Assembly: GCA_018817165.1 (NCBI GenBank) | Contig: JAHITY010000065.1 | Coordinates: 1-42,218, forward strand | Direction of reading: 5' to 3' | Origin: Candidatus Omnitrophota bacterium | GTDB lineage: Bacteria > Omnitrophota > Gorgyraeia > B26-G9 | DNA length: 42,218 bases | In this document: piece by piece, positions 1 through 8,212 of the stretch | How positions within the stretch are numbered: position 1 is the first letter of the stretch | Layout of the letters: the number at the start of each line of letters is the position of its first letter | Made by a program: the position numbers and the translations under genes | Notes under the pieces: generated by a model | The model's database searches: none | The model's input: only the letters and a program-made list of their open reading frames with translations | Told to the model about the DNA's origin: nothing

Positions 1-1011
1 ACCTATAATAAAAAACTCCGGGAGTTAGATGACCATATCGTTAGCTATGACAATGGAGAAATGGGATTTGAAGACTATATCGAATACATTTCCCAACTAT
101 ATGATCAGGAAAATATAAAGCGGGAATTTGATCAAGTAAATCAGCTGGTTGAAAGCATAAACATAAAAAACTCAATCAGCTTAGAAAAAGCCGAGAAACA
201 GAGAAAAGAGCTGATCGACTATTTAACCAAAAATCTGGTTCGCTATGAAATGGAAGCATTTCTAAAAGCAACCGTAGCATTCAAAGCCAAAACCATGGAC
301 AATATGGAATACCATGCTACCCTGCAGAAACTCTACAATCAAATGGAGAAAAAAAACCAGACCCTAGATCGGAAATGGCCGGATCTTTATGGCTATATTG
401 AATATTTAAAACGCCATGAGACCTTGGATAAATTTGCCTTATTTACCCAGATCGATAAACTAGTAGAACTGATCAAAAACTCGCTGTATACCAGCTATAC
501 CCAAAAGACCTTAGATTACAATCTTAAAATAGTCAGACTAGCGAGAAGCTTATTTTCCACAAAACTCTTAAACAAAGACCTGGGCTTGGTAAAGAAATAC
601 CAAACAGACTTTAATGCCAAGAAAATGAAGACCTATATTGATCGAGAAGCAAAACGTTTAAAACTTGACTTGGCAATACCCGATGATGATAAATTAGCGC
701 AAATGGAACAGACCCTTCCGGCAGTAGAAGATTTTTATGTCTATGCCGCCAAGCGCAATGATATCTTAGCGACAAATACGCTAAATGGGATGGACAAAGA
801 AAACGAAGAAATCGGCATCCTGATCACCGGAGGATTTCATACCGAAGGAATCACGGATTATTTAAAAGACAAGCGGATAACCTATATTGTAATAGTACCG
901 AAAATCGATGAATTAGAAGCGGATGATACGCGTTATATCAATGCTTTGCAGGGCAAGAAAACGCCTTTTGAAGAGATGATTGAAAGAGAAGAAACCGTTA
1001 TTAAAAATTAA
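1..1011 (+). CDS. 3' end of a large gene, helical protein with C-terminal GGFHTEG block (5' partial)
   Basis: The reading frame is open from the first base of the window to the stop at 1009-1011, so the ATG at 61 is internal and the true start lies upstream. At least 336 residues are visible. Most of the visible part is charged and helical, rich in Lys, Glu, Asp and Leu, with coiled-coil character. Near the C-terminus a strand-turn-strand block reads ILITGGFHTEGITDYLK, then YIVIVPKIDEL. My recollection is that GGFHTxGh blocks followed by an h-x-h-x-P-K-h strand recur in large Omnitrophota exported proteins, and they loosely resemble the TraB/ChaN type of fold. I cannot name a function. The protein ends in VIKN, unlike the (A/S)-I terminus of the signal-peptide proteins downstream, so it may not belong to that set. 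A hairpin follows 47 bases after the stop. Confidence 0.8.
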   Translation, partial: TYNKKLRELDDHIVSYDNGEMGFEDYIEYISQLYDQENIKREFDQVNQLVESINIKNSISLEKAEKQRKELIDYLTKNLVRYEMEAFLKATVAFKAKTMDNMEYHATLQKLYNQMEKKNQTLDRKWPDLYGYIEYLKRHETLDKFALFTQIDKLVELIKNSLYTSYTQKTLDYNLKIVRLARSLFSTKLLNKDLGLVKKYQTDFNAKKMKTYIDREAKRLKLDLAIPDDDKLAQMEQTLPAVEDFYVYAAKRNDILATNTLNGMDKENEEIGILITGGFHTEGITDYLKDKRITYIVIVPKIDELEADDTRYINALQGKKTPFEEMIEREETVIKN

Positions 1012-1057
1012 TCGCAAAAGAAAATTGTTTTTAATCCTGGAAATCGGTTTGTTTTTA

Positions 1058-1082
1058 AATTAAACATTTTGATTGTTTAATT
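1058..1082 (+). terminator. AT-rich hairpin after the first gene
   Basis: A 9-bp perfect stem, AATTAAACA (1058-1066) with TGTTTAATT (1074-1082), encloses a 7-base loop. It lies 47 bases after the stop of the first gene. It has no GC clamp and no clean T-tract, so it is at best a weak transcript end. Confidence 0.3.
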
Positions 1083-1146
1083 ACACAAGGTATTTAATAT
1101 TAAGATGTTACATCATGTAAATCAATTAAAATATATTGCGGTTATG

Positions 1147-1196
1147 GGGTTGCAAAGAAATACTTTATCAGGTATACTTTGACAACCCTTTTTTTT
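1147..1196 (+). terminator. Strong hairpin plus T8 tract, overlapping a promoter
   Basis: GGGTTGCAAAG (1147-1157) pairs with CTTTG (1177-1181) and CAACCC (1183-1188), with one bulged A. An inner ATAC (1160-1163)/GTAT (1172-1175) extends the stem, and eight T follow at 1189-1196. This is the form of an intrinsic terminator and could end transcription of the upstream gene. The same bases contain a good promoter (TTGCAA-17-TATACT), so the dyad could instead be an operator over that promoter. Confidence 0.55.
1150..1178 (+). promoter_or_regulatory. Probable sigma70-type promoter for the 1294 gene
   Basis: TTGCAA (1150-1155), a 17-base spacer, then TATACT (1173-1178). The predicted start near 1185 gives a leader of about 110 bases before the ATG at 1294. 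The same TATACT with 17-base spacing occurs upstream of two other tagged genes in this window (10164 and 16942), which supports it. It lies inside a long inverted repeat (1147-1188). Confidence 0.5.
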
Positions 1197-1293
1197 AGCC
1201 AATAAAGGGTATTTAAACTTGATTTATTTAAGATTAAAAAATTTCAAACAAAAGTTTAATCAATAATTAGATTTGAAACAATCGGAGGATTAA

Positions 1294-3411
1294 ATGGGAA
1301 TTTTTAGGGATAAGAAATTAGGGGTTTTTAGAATAACATCAATTTTAATTGTTTGGTCATTTATTATGTCAAGTGCTCCTTTATCTTATGCATTGTCAAC
1401 CGTGGATACTGCCGATACTGCTACTCTCTCTCCCGCGCTTATAATTGGCGCGGAGAATTTTCGTACGGGTGTAACAGTGAAAATTGACAGCGAAAATGCT
1501 TCAGCTGAGAAAGTTGACACATTAGATGGATTAAAAGCTGTGCATCCTGATATATATGAAGAAATAGCGGGCTTAAAAAAGACGTATAGCTCTTGGGTGC
1601 GGGATAATTATGAAAGCGTTCTGCAGGATCAGCCTAAATTAAAAAATGATCATTCTGTTGTTGTGGCAATGAAGGGATTATTAAACCCTCTTGAAGAAAG
1701 AATTCAGAATCAGCTGAGTAAGACTGTATCTGAAGGAATACAATTTACCGCTGAGGAATTAAGTGAAGAGATGAGTCAGCAGAAAAAGAACAATGAAAAA
1801 TTATTTAAGGAAATATCAGATTCTGTGGATTTAAGCCAGAAGCAGAAAGGTATATTGTCCCGATGGCTAGCTTACTCGCTCAAGACCCAATTGCCTTTAG
1901 CTACTATTGAGATGACTGCTCAACAAAGAGCACAATATTATGCGCGGATGAGAGCCGGGTTTAGAGAAATAATGACAGGTGTTATTGCCTACAGTAAGAT
2001 GCTTAAAAACGGAGAGGTTAATCCTGACGCTGTACAGCTAAGATATTCGCCTAATGATGAGATGACAGATGTAAGAATTGACAAGGTTAAAACTCCGGAC
2101 GGTAAAACGCGCCGCGCAAATATAACCAGTTTCCCGGGAAAAGATGACCCCAAACACTTGGGGCATATTATTGCTGCCTTAAATGGATTAGTAGATGGAA
2201 AAACCGATAAAATGATAATGCTTGTCGATAATTTTGATTACCGTAAAGCTTCTATGACAAGCTTGGTTTTGCGTGAAGCTCAAGCAAAATGGGGTGCGGA
2301 GATGTTGAATGCTCTTTTTGGTAAAGAAGTTGCGGTTTATTCTCCTTGGATGAGCGAAGACCGTACTCTTGCCCCGGATGGGGAGCATGTATTGCCTTTA
2401 ATTATTGAACATAATTTTAAAGCAAACCGTCTGGATGTAGTTTATAATGCAGTATGGCGGCATTTAGCAGGCGGGGATCATCAGCATTTTGCCTATTCGG
2501 ATAAGAAAGATGCCGGTCTTGATACTATAAGTAAAATAACATGGATAAAAAATGAACTTATAAAAAAATTAAAGATAAGTGACCCGAAAGCGCTTAAAAT
2601 GGGGATTAACTTTAATGGACGGCCGGGAGAAGTAGCAAGCAAATTATTAACTAAGGTGCAGGAAGAGATAAGTGGATTAATTATAATTTCTTCGGTACAA
2701 GGTCTTCAAGTATCTTCTACAGAAGTGCGTGATAATTATATTTGGGCTTTATTGCCGCTTCCAGTAGCACAATATTTAGAAGATATTAATAGTCCACGCT
2801 GGCAGTTAAAGGATTCAATGGCTGTAGATTATGAAAAAGGCAGAGGCCTGAAAAACTATATACAGCAACAGGAAGCTATTACGGCAAAAGTCATTGCTTA
2901 CACAAAAGAAGTTATGGATAATGAGATTAATGACCCTGAGCAGATAAAGCAAAAAATTGCCGGGCTTTTGGCTGGTGCTGACGGAATCGGGCTGCAGGAA
3001 ATAGATAGATTTATATCTTCAATTAGGGACGCGCTGTTAAGGGCCCCTCAAGGCAGTAGTAGTATAGATTTGGAAGAAGTTTACGGATATGATTATAGTT
3101 TAACATTTTCCGATGCTGATTCCGCGATAAAAAGGATCGAACAGATTAGAGCAGGGCTGTTTGATTATGTGGATATGCGCTGGGAACAAGCGCAAGGCAA
3201 TGTTGCCCTTGAAGGTATAGCGCCGAAAAATAGAGAAGCTATAAGAAACAATCCGGAGGTTATCGAAACCATGATTTCTGAAGGTCTTTTGGAATTTAAT
3301 AATGCGGCTTTTATGAATTATATGCTTGAAGGAATGTCCGATCGATTAGCCGTTGAAAAAAAAGGGTTTATTGATTTTAGAAATACGGCCCTTATTGAAT
3401 TCGCTATTTAA
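1294..3411 (+). CDS. Signal-peptide protein with HxGH / SSTxxR nucleotidyltransferase-like core
   Basis: 705 residues; GGAGG at 1284-1288 sits 5 bases before the ATG and fixes the start. Residues 10-33 form a signal-peptide-like segment ending near PLSYA, then a TLSP box at 44-47. About 200 helical residues follow. The core has SFPGKDDPKHLGH with HxGH at 288-291, then DNFDYRK, and VSSTEVR at 473-479. This pair of motifs, with basic residues between them, is the signature of the HIGH/ISSTxxR superfamily that includes NMN, phosphopantetheine and nicotinate-nucleotide adenylyltransferases. In those enzymes the motifs bind ATP phosphates. Here the core is inserted in a much larger chain (family members are usually near 200 residues), and the usual N-terminal GSFDP is altered. 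An adenylyl or cytidylyl transfer role is inferred; the substrate is unknown. The C-terminus is ALIEFAI, matching the shared terminal motif. The next gene encodes a PilZ protein. Confidence 0.85.
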   Translation: MGIFRDKKLGVFRITSILIVWSFIMSSAPLSYALSTVDTADTATLSPALIIGAENFRTGVTVKIDSENASAEKVDTLDGLKAVHPDIYEEIAGLKKTYSSWVRDNYESVLQDQPKLKNDHSVVVAMKGLLNPLEERIQNQLSKTVSEGIQFTAEELSEEMSQQKKNNEKLFKEISDSVDLSQKQKGILSRWLAYSLKTQLPLATIEMTAQQRAQYYARMRAGFREIMTGVIAYSKMLKNGEVNPDAVQLRYSPNDEMTDVRIDKVKTPDGKTRRANITSFPGKDDPKHLGHIIAALNGLVDGKTDKMIMLVDNFDYRKASMTSLVLREAQAKWGAEMLNALFGKEVAVYSPWMSEDRTLAPDGEHVLPLIIEHNFKANRLDVVYNAVWRHLAGGDHQHFAYSDKKDAGLDTISKITWIKNELIKKLKISDPKALKMGINFNGRPGEVASKLLTKVQEEISGLIIISSVQGLQVSSTEVRDNYIWALLPLPVAQYLEDINSPRWQLKDSMAVDYEKGRGLKNYIQQQEAITAKVIAYTKEVMDNEINDPEQIKQKIAGLLAGADGIGLQEIDRFISSIRDALLRAPQGSSSIDLEEVYGYDYSLTFSDADSAIKRIEQIRAGLFDYVDMRWEQAQGNVALEGIAPKNREAIRNNPEVIETMISEGLLEFNNAAFMNYMLEGMSDRLAVEKKGFIDFRNTALIEFAI

Positions 3412-3500
3412 ACTTTTCGGCTTTGCAGAGTAGTCTTAACATGTTGATTTAAAAAATTAATAACATTTTTCTGATAACAGGATTTTAATATTATTAAAGC

Positions 3501-3528
3501 CTGTCAGGATAAATACATAGTGTATATT
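3501..3528 (+). promoter_or_regulatory. Possible promoter for the first PilZ gene
   Basis: CTGTCA (3501-3506), 16 bases, then TATATT (3523-3528). The -10 overlaps a small dyad, ATACA-TAG-TGTAT. The -35 match is poor, so this is a weak call. Confidence 0.3.
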
Positions 3529-3569
3529 TTTTAAATCTTTTTAATAAAGTATATCTAAGGGGATTAAAT

Positions 3570-3935
3570 ATGAAAGAAGAACGTAGAAAAGCAGTAAGAA
3601 TACCGACTAGGGATTCAGTGGCAAATTGCCGGCTTTTAACTACAGAATCAAAAGGGCTGTATCAGTTTACAGTATGGCCAATAAGGAATATAAGTGCTGA
3701 AGGAATTGCAATTTTTAGTGATGAAAAAGTCTCTAGTGGTTCATTGGCTTTTTTAAATGTAGATTTGGATGTTATTTTAAGAACTATTGGTGTTATTGCC
3801 AAGGTTATTTGGTGCAAAAAGAATAAAACAGGTTATGACTTAGGCTTGAATTTTTCTTGGTGGCCAAAACCATTTGATAAGTCATTAGTTTTGGATTTTG
3901 TAAAACAAAAAATTAACGACCAAAATTATGAGTAA
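3570..3935 (+). CDS. Single-domain PilZ protein (c-di-GMP receptor), first copy
   Basis: 121 residues; AAGGGGA at 3557-3563 is the ribosome binding site. It shows both PilZ c-di-GMP motifs: RxxxR at residues 6-10 (RKAVR) and (D/N)xSxxG at 40-45 (NISAEG), followed by the beta-barrel strands and ending in LGLNFSWW. No signal peptide or membrane segment is present, so it should be cytoplasmic. It is a paralogue of the proteins at 7719 and 41402, which share the same motifs and a (F)(S/A)WW end to the last strand. It lies 36 bases before the HEEGH protein gene at 3972 and may be co-transcribed with it. That arrangement suggests it controls export or activity of the large neighbour in response to c-di-GMP; this is inference. 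Confidence 0.88.
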   Translation: MKEERRKAVRIPTRDSVANCRLLTTESKGLYQFTVWPIRNISAEGIAIFSDEKVSSGSLAFLNVDLDVILRTIGVIAKVIWCKKNKTGYDLGLNFSWWPKPFDKSLVLDFVKQKINDQNYE

Positions 3936-3971
3936 TAATCATTATTTATTATCAACTTAATGAGGGAAACG

Positions 3972-6900
3972 ATGAAAAAGAGGACATATTTTAAAATCAT
4001 ATCATGTATACTTATCCAAACATTTTTAGTCTTAGATATTTGTTGGGCAGCTGCTGGCCAGGATATTATTCGTAATGTGAATGATTCAACTTTATCGCCT
4101 TCAATAACTATTAATAATGTTGATTTTCAATCAATTATTAATCAAGTTGATGCGGAAAATTTGGTTTATGACTTTAGTCAGGCTGATTTACTCGCTGATG
4201 AAACTGCTAAGCAAGAAGAACGTCAACCTATTAAAAAAATGTCTATAATTAATGGCTCTGTCACACCGGTAAATAGTCATAATGCTAGCTCTGTTAATTC
4301 AATTTCTCCAGGTAGTTTTATTGGTAATAACGGATTGGACAATGGTGACTTGGTGACTATTCCCCCTCCAGACAATAATGCGAATCTTAGTCAAGACACG
4401 TACAATGCTTTTGCAAATATTATGGGAAATATTAATCCTGATGATAAGAAGAATAAGCGCAGGGTTGGTTTTTTAAAAATGATGACCGGGCAACAATCTA
4501 TTGACACATATCCTGAGGATATAGGTGTTGAGGAGGTTTCATTTAAACAGCAAATTATTGATCCGCTTGTGCAGGACTCGAAGTATTTTGAACATGTTAA
4601 TTGGGCTTTACCAGGTCAATTCACAAGTGCAGCTGATGGTCCATTTGCAGTGGCTACTAATACGCCGGCGCAGGATGCTATTGATATGGCTGCTTCGGCA
4701 TTATCTCTAGGATTGCCATTGAGTGAGATAATAGCAAAAATTATTGCTGTTTTGGGATTTAATCTTTCTGATGTAAAGAAAAAAGAAGCTGATTACTTTA
4801 GAATTTTTCGGGAGACGATTTCTAGAATAGGGGCAATAGAATCTTTTTCGCTTAATGATGTTTACGTTTTGGCTACATATCTCTCTAATGAATTTAATCG
4901 GATAGGTGTTGATGTTGTTGACGCCTCTTCGAAAAATAGAAAAATACTGATATTAAATCCGTTCGTTGTTCGTCCTTTAAAAAAAGAATTCATTAAAAAT
5001 CGCCAAAATGTTAATAATTATTTTAAATATATGATAATGCTTCATGAAGAAGGTCATGTTGTGCCTGTTGGGGTTTTAGCGCATTATCTCCGTTGGATAG
5101 TATTTAAAACAAAAGAAATAACATTAAATATTTTTAAAAAACTAATTTTTGGTGATCTGCCCGGAGAATTGATAAGATTAGGGTCAGGTGTAACAGTTCT
5201 TCACCCATCGCAATACAGGAGCTTGGGGGATGTTATTAGACAAAGTCAATGGTTAGATGGATATAATCCTGATAGAAAAGAATTTAAAGGGGTTCTTTGG
5301 CAGGAAGCAATTGCGAATTATTATGCATATTTAAAATTGGTTGAAAAAGAAAATGGTGATGATGGTTTTGCTATTGAAACGCTTGCTCTTGGTACTCATT
5401 ATGCAATTCAAATGGATGATCGTATAAAACCTGAATATTTGGAAGTTGTTTTAGTAGATGCTCTAAATAGTTTTTTACCATTTTTAAATAAAGACCAGTC
5501 GAATATATGGATGAAAAAAGTATTGGAATTACAGGCAAAAGATGGAGTTATGTCGCAGGAAGCAACTAAACTATTACAAAAACCCAATCTTGGGCAAATG
5601 AGCACATCAGAATTTGGCGCAAACTTATTTTCTTTGGCAGCTCCTGTAGTATTTACTACAACCGCTGCAAACCAAGCTGCTATGCCAATCTTTGGAACTG
5701 GCAATGAGTGGTTGTTTGCGCTGGGCACGGCATTGGCAGTTATTGCGGGGGTATGGTTATGGAAAGCTTCTCCGTTTTTTAACTCAGTGGAAAAACGCAC
5801 AGCCCAGTTAGTTCGTAAAGCAATTAATAGAAAGAACCCAACTGATCTAATGAAATATTATCAATCAGCTAATATCAGTGATAAAGTTAAAATCATGAAT
5901 ATTGCTGTTCAGGAATTGAAGGAAAAAGCAGGTAAAGTAAATTTGGAATTATTTCAAAACTTTTTCCTTGATGGTTTAAATGAAAAGGCTGACAGTATTA
6001 CTCAGAATTTGCAGAATAAAGTTAAGGATTTGTTTAATAAAAGTGTAGCGCTGGGAGTTAATGATCAGGAAATGCAAGCTGTTTTTGATGAAGTAGCTCG
6101 AGAAACAGGAATAAATTATCCTGTATCCTTAGAGCTAAGACTAGCAAATATAATAAGTGCTTTAGGTCGGGATAAATATTTAAATACAGATTCATTTATT
6201 GCCGCAATTGAAAGAGATAGTGATCTTATTAATTCGATGAATGGAATGATAATTAGGGAATTTGTTAAAAAGACAATAGAAGCCTATCAGCGAATACCCG
6301 ATCCTGCCCAAGCACTTAAAACAGTAATCTCTGATTATAATGATAAGCATAATTTAGGGATTGATGTTGATTATGTTAGCGCTCAGGTAGAAAATGTTTT
6401 TAAAGACTTTTCTTCAACTTCTGAGCAGCAAAAAACTGGTAGATTGTTAGGAAATGCCAGGTTTCTGAGTGCATTTTGTGTTGCTCAAAAAAATGTGCTA
6501 ATAAGAGTTTTCGCTGATTCTATTCTGAGGAATATTATTCTCACTAAGGAAACACAAAATGCAGAATTATCCAAGATAATTCATCAGGCGATGAAACAGG
6601 CTAAATTGTACGGCCCTGTTATATCTCCTGAAATTTTTATTTTAGTTGGCAGATTAGCACTTGAAGGCAATTTACATAAGCAGGATGTTTTTGTTAAACA
6701 AGCGAAAAGCATGGCTTCAATCGCTAGCGTTATCAATGCTGAGCAGCTACGCGCATTACATAATGCAATAGTTAATCTTTTGGAGAAAGGGTATAAAGAT
6801 CCGCTAAATACAAAGCTGGAACTAGTTGCCGCTGAATTGGATAAAGCTGAAATTAACAGCAGTGTGGGAAAACTTACATTAGGATTTGCTGCAGTTATTC

Positions 6901-7655
6901 TTGGATCAACAAATGGAAATAATGCTAGATTACTGGATACTCCTCTTTCACAAGTAGCTGAGATAATTAAAGTTTCCTCTTTGGAAGAGCAAATCAGCAA
7001 GCATTATTTATTCAGCAATGAAAATAATTTTAATTCTTCTGACCGCGAAAAAGTTAAAGGAATTATTTTAAATTTAGATAAAACCTTAATAAATAAAATG
7101 ACTATTGGTTTGGTTTCTGAAAATATTAATTCTTTGGTTGCCAATGAGCTGAAGAGTCTTGATTTAAAGAATATAAATAAGCAAAGAGCGCAGTTGGTGC
7201 TGATGAATGGTTTGGTTAAAGGTGCTTTATTGAATGAGCAACAAAAAATTCCGGCAGGGGAGTTTGCGGCAGCAGTTGAGAGTAAGTTTGATGAATTAAG
7301 ATATCCTGCAGCTATTGGGTTAAGAACTATTTCTGAAGTTGGGAACGGTACCGGTACCGGTGATCTGGTAAATCAATTAAGAAAATACCTAAATGATGTT
7401 CCGAATATAAGTATGAATTTGCGAGAGATCTTAGAGGAAACATTAGAGAATTTAACTGGTCAGAAGAAAGCCGAAAAACTCGCGGAAAAATTGAAATCAA
7501 TGGAACAAAATAGATCAAGACCAGTTCCAGTCAATAGCGAGTCAGCAGTGCCGGATTTAATAAACAAAACAAAGCCAAATATAGTAGTTCCGGAGCTGGG
7601 TGTTCCTAAACCGTTTTTTTCGATGCAGTTGTCTTTCGTGGATTCAGCGATTTAA
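3972..7655 (+). CDS. Large signal-peptide protein with HEEGH metallopeptidase-like motif
   Basis: About 1,227 residues. An in-frame ATG at 3960 exists, but GAGGG (3962-3966) lies inside its first codons and 5 bases before ATG 3972; this start yields a normal MKKRTYFK signal peptide, so 3972 is preferred. The TLSP box is at residues 40-43. A low-complexity Asn/Ser/Pro-rich stretch fills about 90-150. HEEGH at 358-362 matches the HExxH zinc motif, and WQEAIANYYAY with Glu445 could supply the third ligand as in gluzincins; catalytic activity is inferred. One hydrophobic segment (about 580-600, LFALGTALAVIAGVWLW) could be a membrane span. The remaining 600 residues are alpha-helical repeats without a recognised domain. 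The C-terminus SFVDSAI fits the shared motif. PilZ genes flank it on both sides. A paralogous function to the other tagged proteins is not evident outside the termini. Confidence 0.85.
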   Translation: MKKRTYFKIISCILIQTFLVLDICWAAAGQDIIRNVNDSTLSPSITINNVDFQSIINQVDAENLVYDFSQADLLADETAKQEERQPIKKMSIINGSVTPVNSHNASSVNSISPGSFIGNNGLDNGDLVTIPPPDNNANLSQDTYNAFANIMGNINPDDKKNKRRVGFLKMMTGQQSIDTYPEDIGVEEVSFKQQIIDPLVQDSKYFEHVNWALPGQFTSAADGPFAVATNTPAQDAIDMAASALSLGLPLSEIIAKIIAVLGFNLSDVKKKEADYFRIFRETISRIGAIESFSLNDVYVLATYLSNEFNRIGVDVVDASSKNRKILILNPFVVRPLKKEFIKNRQNVNNYFKYMIMLHEEGHVVPVGVLAHYLRWIVFKTKEITLNIFKKLIFGDLPGELIRLGSGVTVLHPSQYRSLGDVIRQSQWLDGYNPDRKEFKGVLWQEAIANYYAYLKLVEKENGDDGFAIETLALGTHYAIQMDDRIKPEYLEVVLVDALNSFLPFLNKDQSNIWMKKVLELQAKDGVMSQEATKLLQKPNLGQMSTSEFGANLFSLAAPVVFTTTAANQAAMPIFGTGNEWLFALGTALAVIAGVWLWKASPFFNSVEKRTAQLVRKAINRKNPTDLMKYYQSANISDKVKIMNIAVQELKEKAGKVNLELFQNFFLDGLNEKADSITQNLQNKVKDLFNKSVALGVNDQEMQAVFDEVARETGINYPVSLELRLANIISALGRDKYLNTDSFIAAIERDSDLINSMNGMIIREFVKKTIEAYQRIPDPAQALKTVISDYNDKHNLGIDVDYVSAQVENVFKDFSSTSEQQKTGRLLGNARFLSAFCVAQKNVLIRVFADSILRNIILTKETQNAELSKIIHQAMKQAKLYGPVISPEIFILVGRLALEGNLHKQDVFVKQAKSMASIASVINAEQLRALHNAIVNLLEKGYKDPLNTKLELVAAELDKAEINSSVGKLTLGFAAVILGSTNGNNARLLDTPLSQVAEIIKVSSLEEQISKHYLFSNENNFNSSDREKVKGIILNLDKTLINKMTIGLVSENINSLVANELKSLDLKNINKQRAQLVLMNGLVKGALLNEQQKIPAGEFAAAVESKFDELRYPAAIGLRTISEVGNGTGTGDLVNQLRKYLNDVPNISMNLREILEETLENLTGQKKAEKLAEKLKSMEQNRSRPVPVNSESAVPDLINKTKPNIVVPELGVPKPFFSMQLSFVDSAI

Positions 7656-7666
7656 TTATAAAATTC

Positions 7667-7685
7667 AAACCGGATTGCGGTTTTT
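7667..7685 (+). terminator. Short hairpin plus T5 after the HEEGH gene
   Basis: AAACCG (7667-7672) pairs with CGGTTT (7678-7683) around a 5-base loop, followed by T to 7685. It is small, so read-through into the PilZ gene 34 bases later is likely. Confidence 0.4.
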
Positions 7686-7718
7686 AAATAGATATTAAGT
7701 AAAGGCGAATAGAAATTT

Positions 7719-8096
7719 ATGAACAAAGAAAATGAACGCAGAAAAGATAAAAGAGTAATAATTGAAAAAGTTGACGCTGATTATAAATTGGTTGATTTCA
7801 ACTTTTGGGCTGAATCGCGCTCAAAAGGGACAAATTTGCTCAAAGATATAAGCGCCGGCGGAATGTCTTTTAGCACCAGTGAAACTTTACCTAAAGATTC
7901 ATTGATGAGTCTTAATATTACTTTAGGCGATATGGTTAAGGTCAATGATGTTTATGGCCGAGTTGTTCGGATCAGAGATATTGGCAATAATCATCATGAA
8001 ATCGGGATCAATTTTTCTTGGTGGGATAATGATGCTGATAAAAAGAACCTGGTTAAAATACTGGAAAATCAATCCGATCCGCAGAATCCCGCATAA
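7719..8096 (+). CDS. Single-domain PilZ protein, second copy
   Basis: 125 residues. RxxxR is at residues 8-12 (RKDKR) and DxSxxG at 43-48 (DISAGG), the two motifs that wrap c-di-GMP in PilZ domains. The last strand reads IGINFSWW, the same ending as the copies at 3570 and 41402. Cytoplasmic, with no signal peptide. AAAGG at 7701-7705 is 13 bases from the ATG, so translation start signals are weak. It lies 63 bases after the HEEGH protein gene and may be its last cistron. Sequence outside the motifs differs strongly from the other two copies, so the copies are old and probably act on different partners; the partner idea is inference. Confidence 0.87.
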   Translation: MNKENERRKDKRVIIEKVDADYKLVDFNFWAESRSKGTNLLKDISAGGMSFSTSETLPKDSLMSLNITLGDMVKVNDVYGRVVRIRDIGNNHHEIGINFSWWDNDADKKNLVKILENQSDPQNPA

Positions 8097-8106
8097 GTTT
8101 TTTATC

Positions 8107-8127
8107 GGCATAAAATGCCTGTTTATT
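8107..8127 (+). terminator. Possible terminator after second PilZ gene
   Basis: GGCAT (8107-8111), AAA loop, ATGCC (8115-8119), then a broken T-run (TGTTTATTT). It sits 10 bases after the PilZ stop and just ahead of a good promoter, which fits an operon boundary. Confidence 0.4.
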
Positions 8128-8135
8128 TAATTATC

Positions 8136-8165
8136 TTGAATTCCCCTCCATTTTTTTAGTATAAT
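8136..8165 (+). promoter_or_regulatory. Probable sigma70-type promoter for the HD-GYP gene
   Basis: TTGAAT (8136-8141), an 18-base spacer, and a perfect TATAAT (8160-8165). The ATG at 8213 lies about 40 bases below the expected start point. AAAGGGGA near 8195-8202 serves as the ribosome binding site. Confidence 0.6.
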
Positions 8166-8212
8166 AAAAAAGAAGACTTTTTTAAATTGTTTATAAAGGG
8201 GATTTAGAGTCT

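Noticed and set aside
3960-3971. ATG at 3960 as the start of the HEEGH protein
   Set aside because: The ribosome binding site GAGGG overlaps these codons and is correctly spaced for ATG 3972.
6584-7000. 138-codon open frame on the - strand inside the HEEGH gene
   Set aside because: Opposite a continuous coding frame with normal helical composition; no start signals.
7342-7362. GGTACC repeats (CGGTACCGGTACCGG) as a regulatory palindrome
   Set aside because: It encodes Gly-Thr repeats (GNGTGTGD) in the HEEGH protein and is explained by codon repetition.
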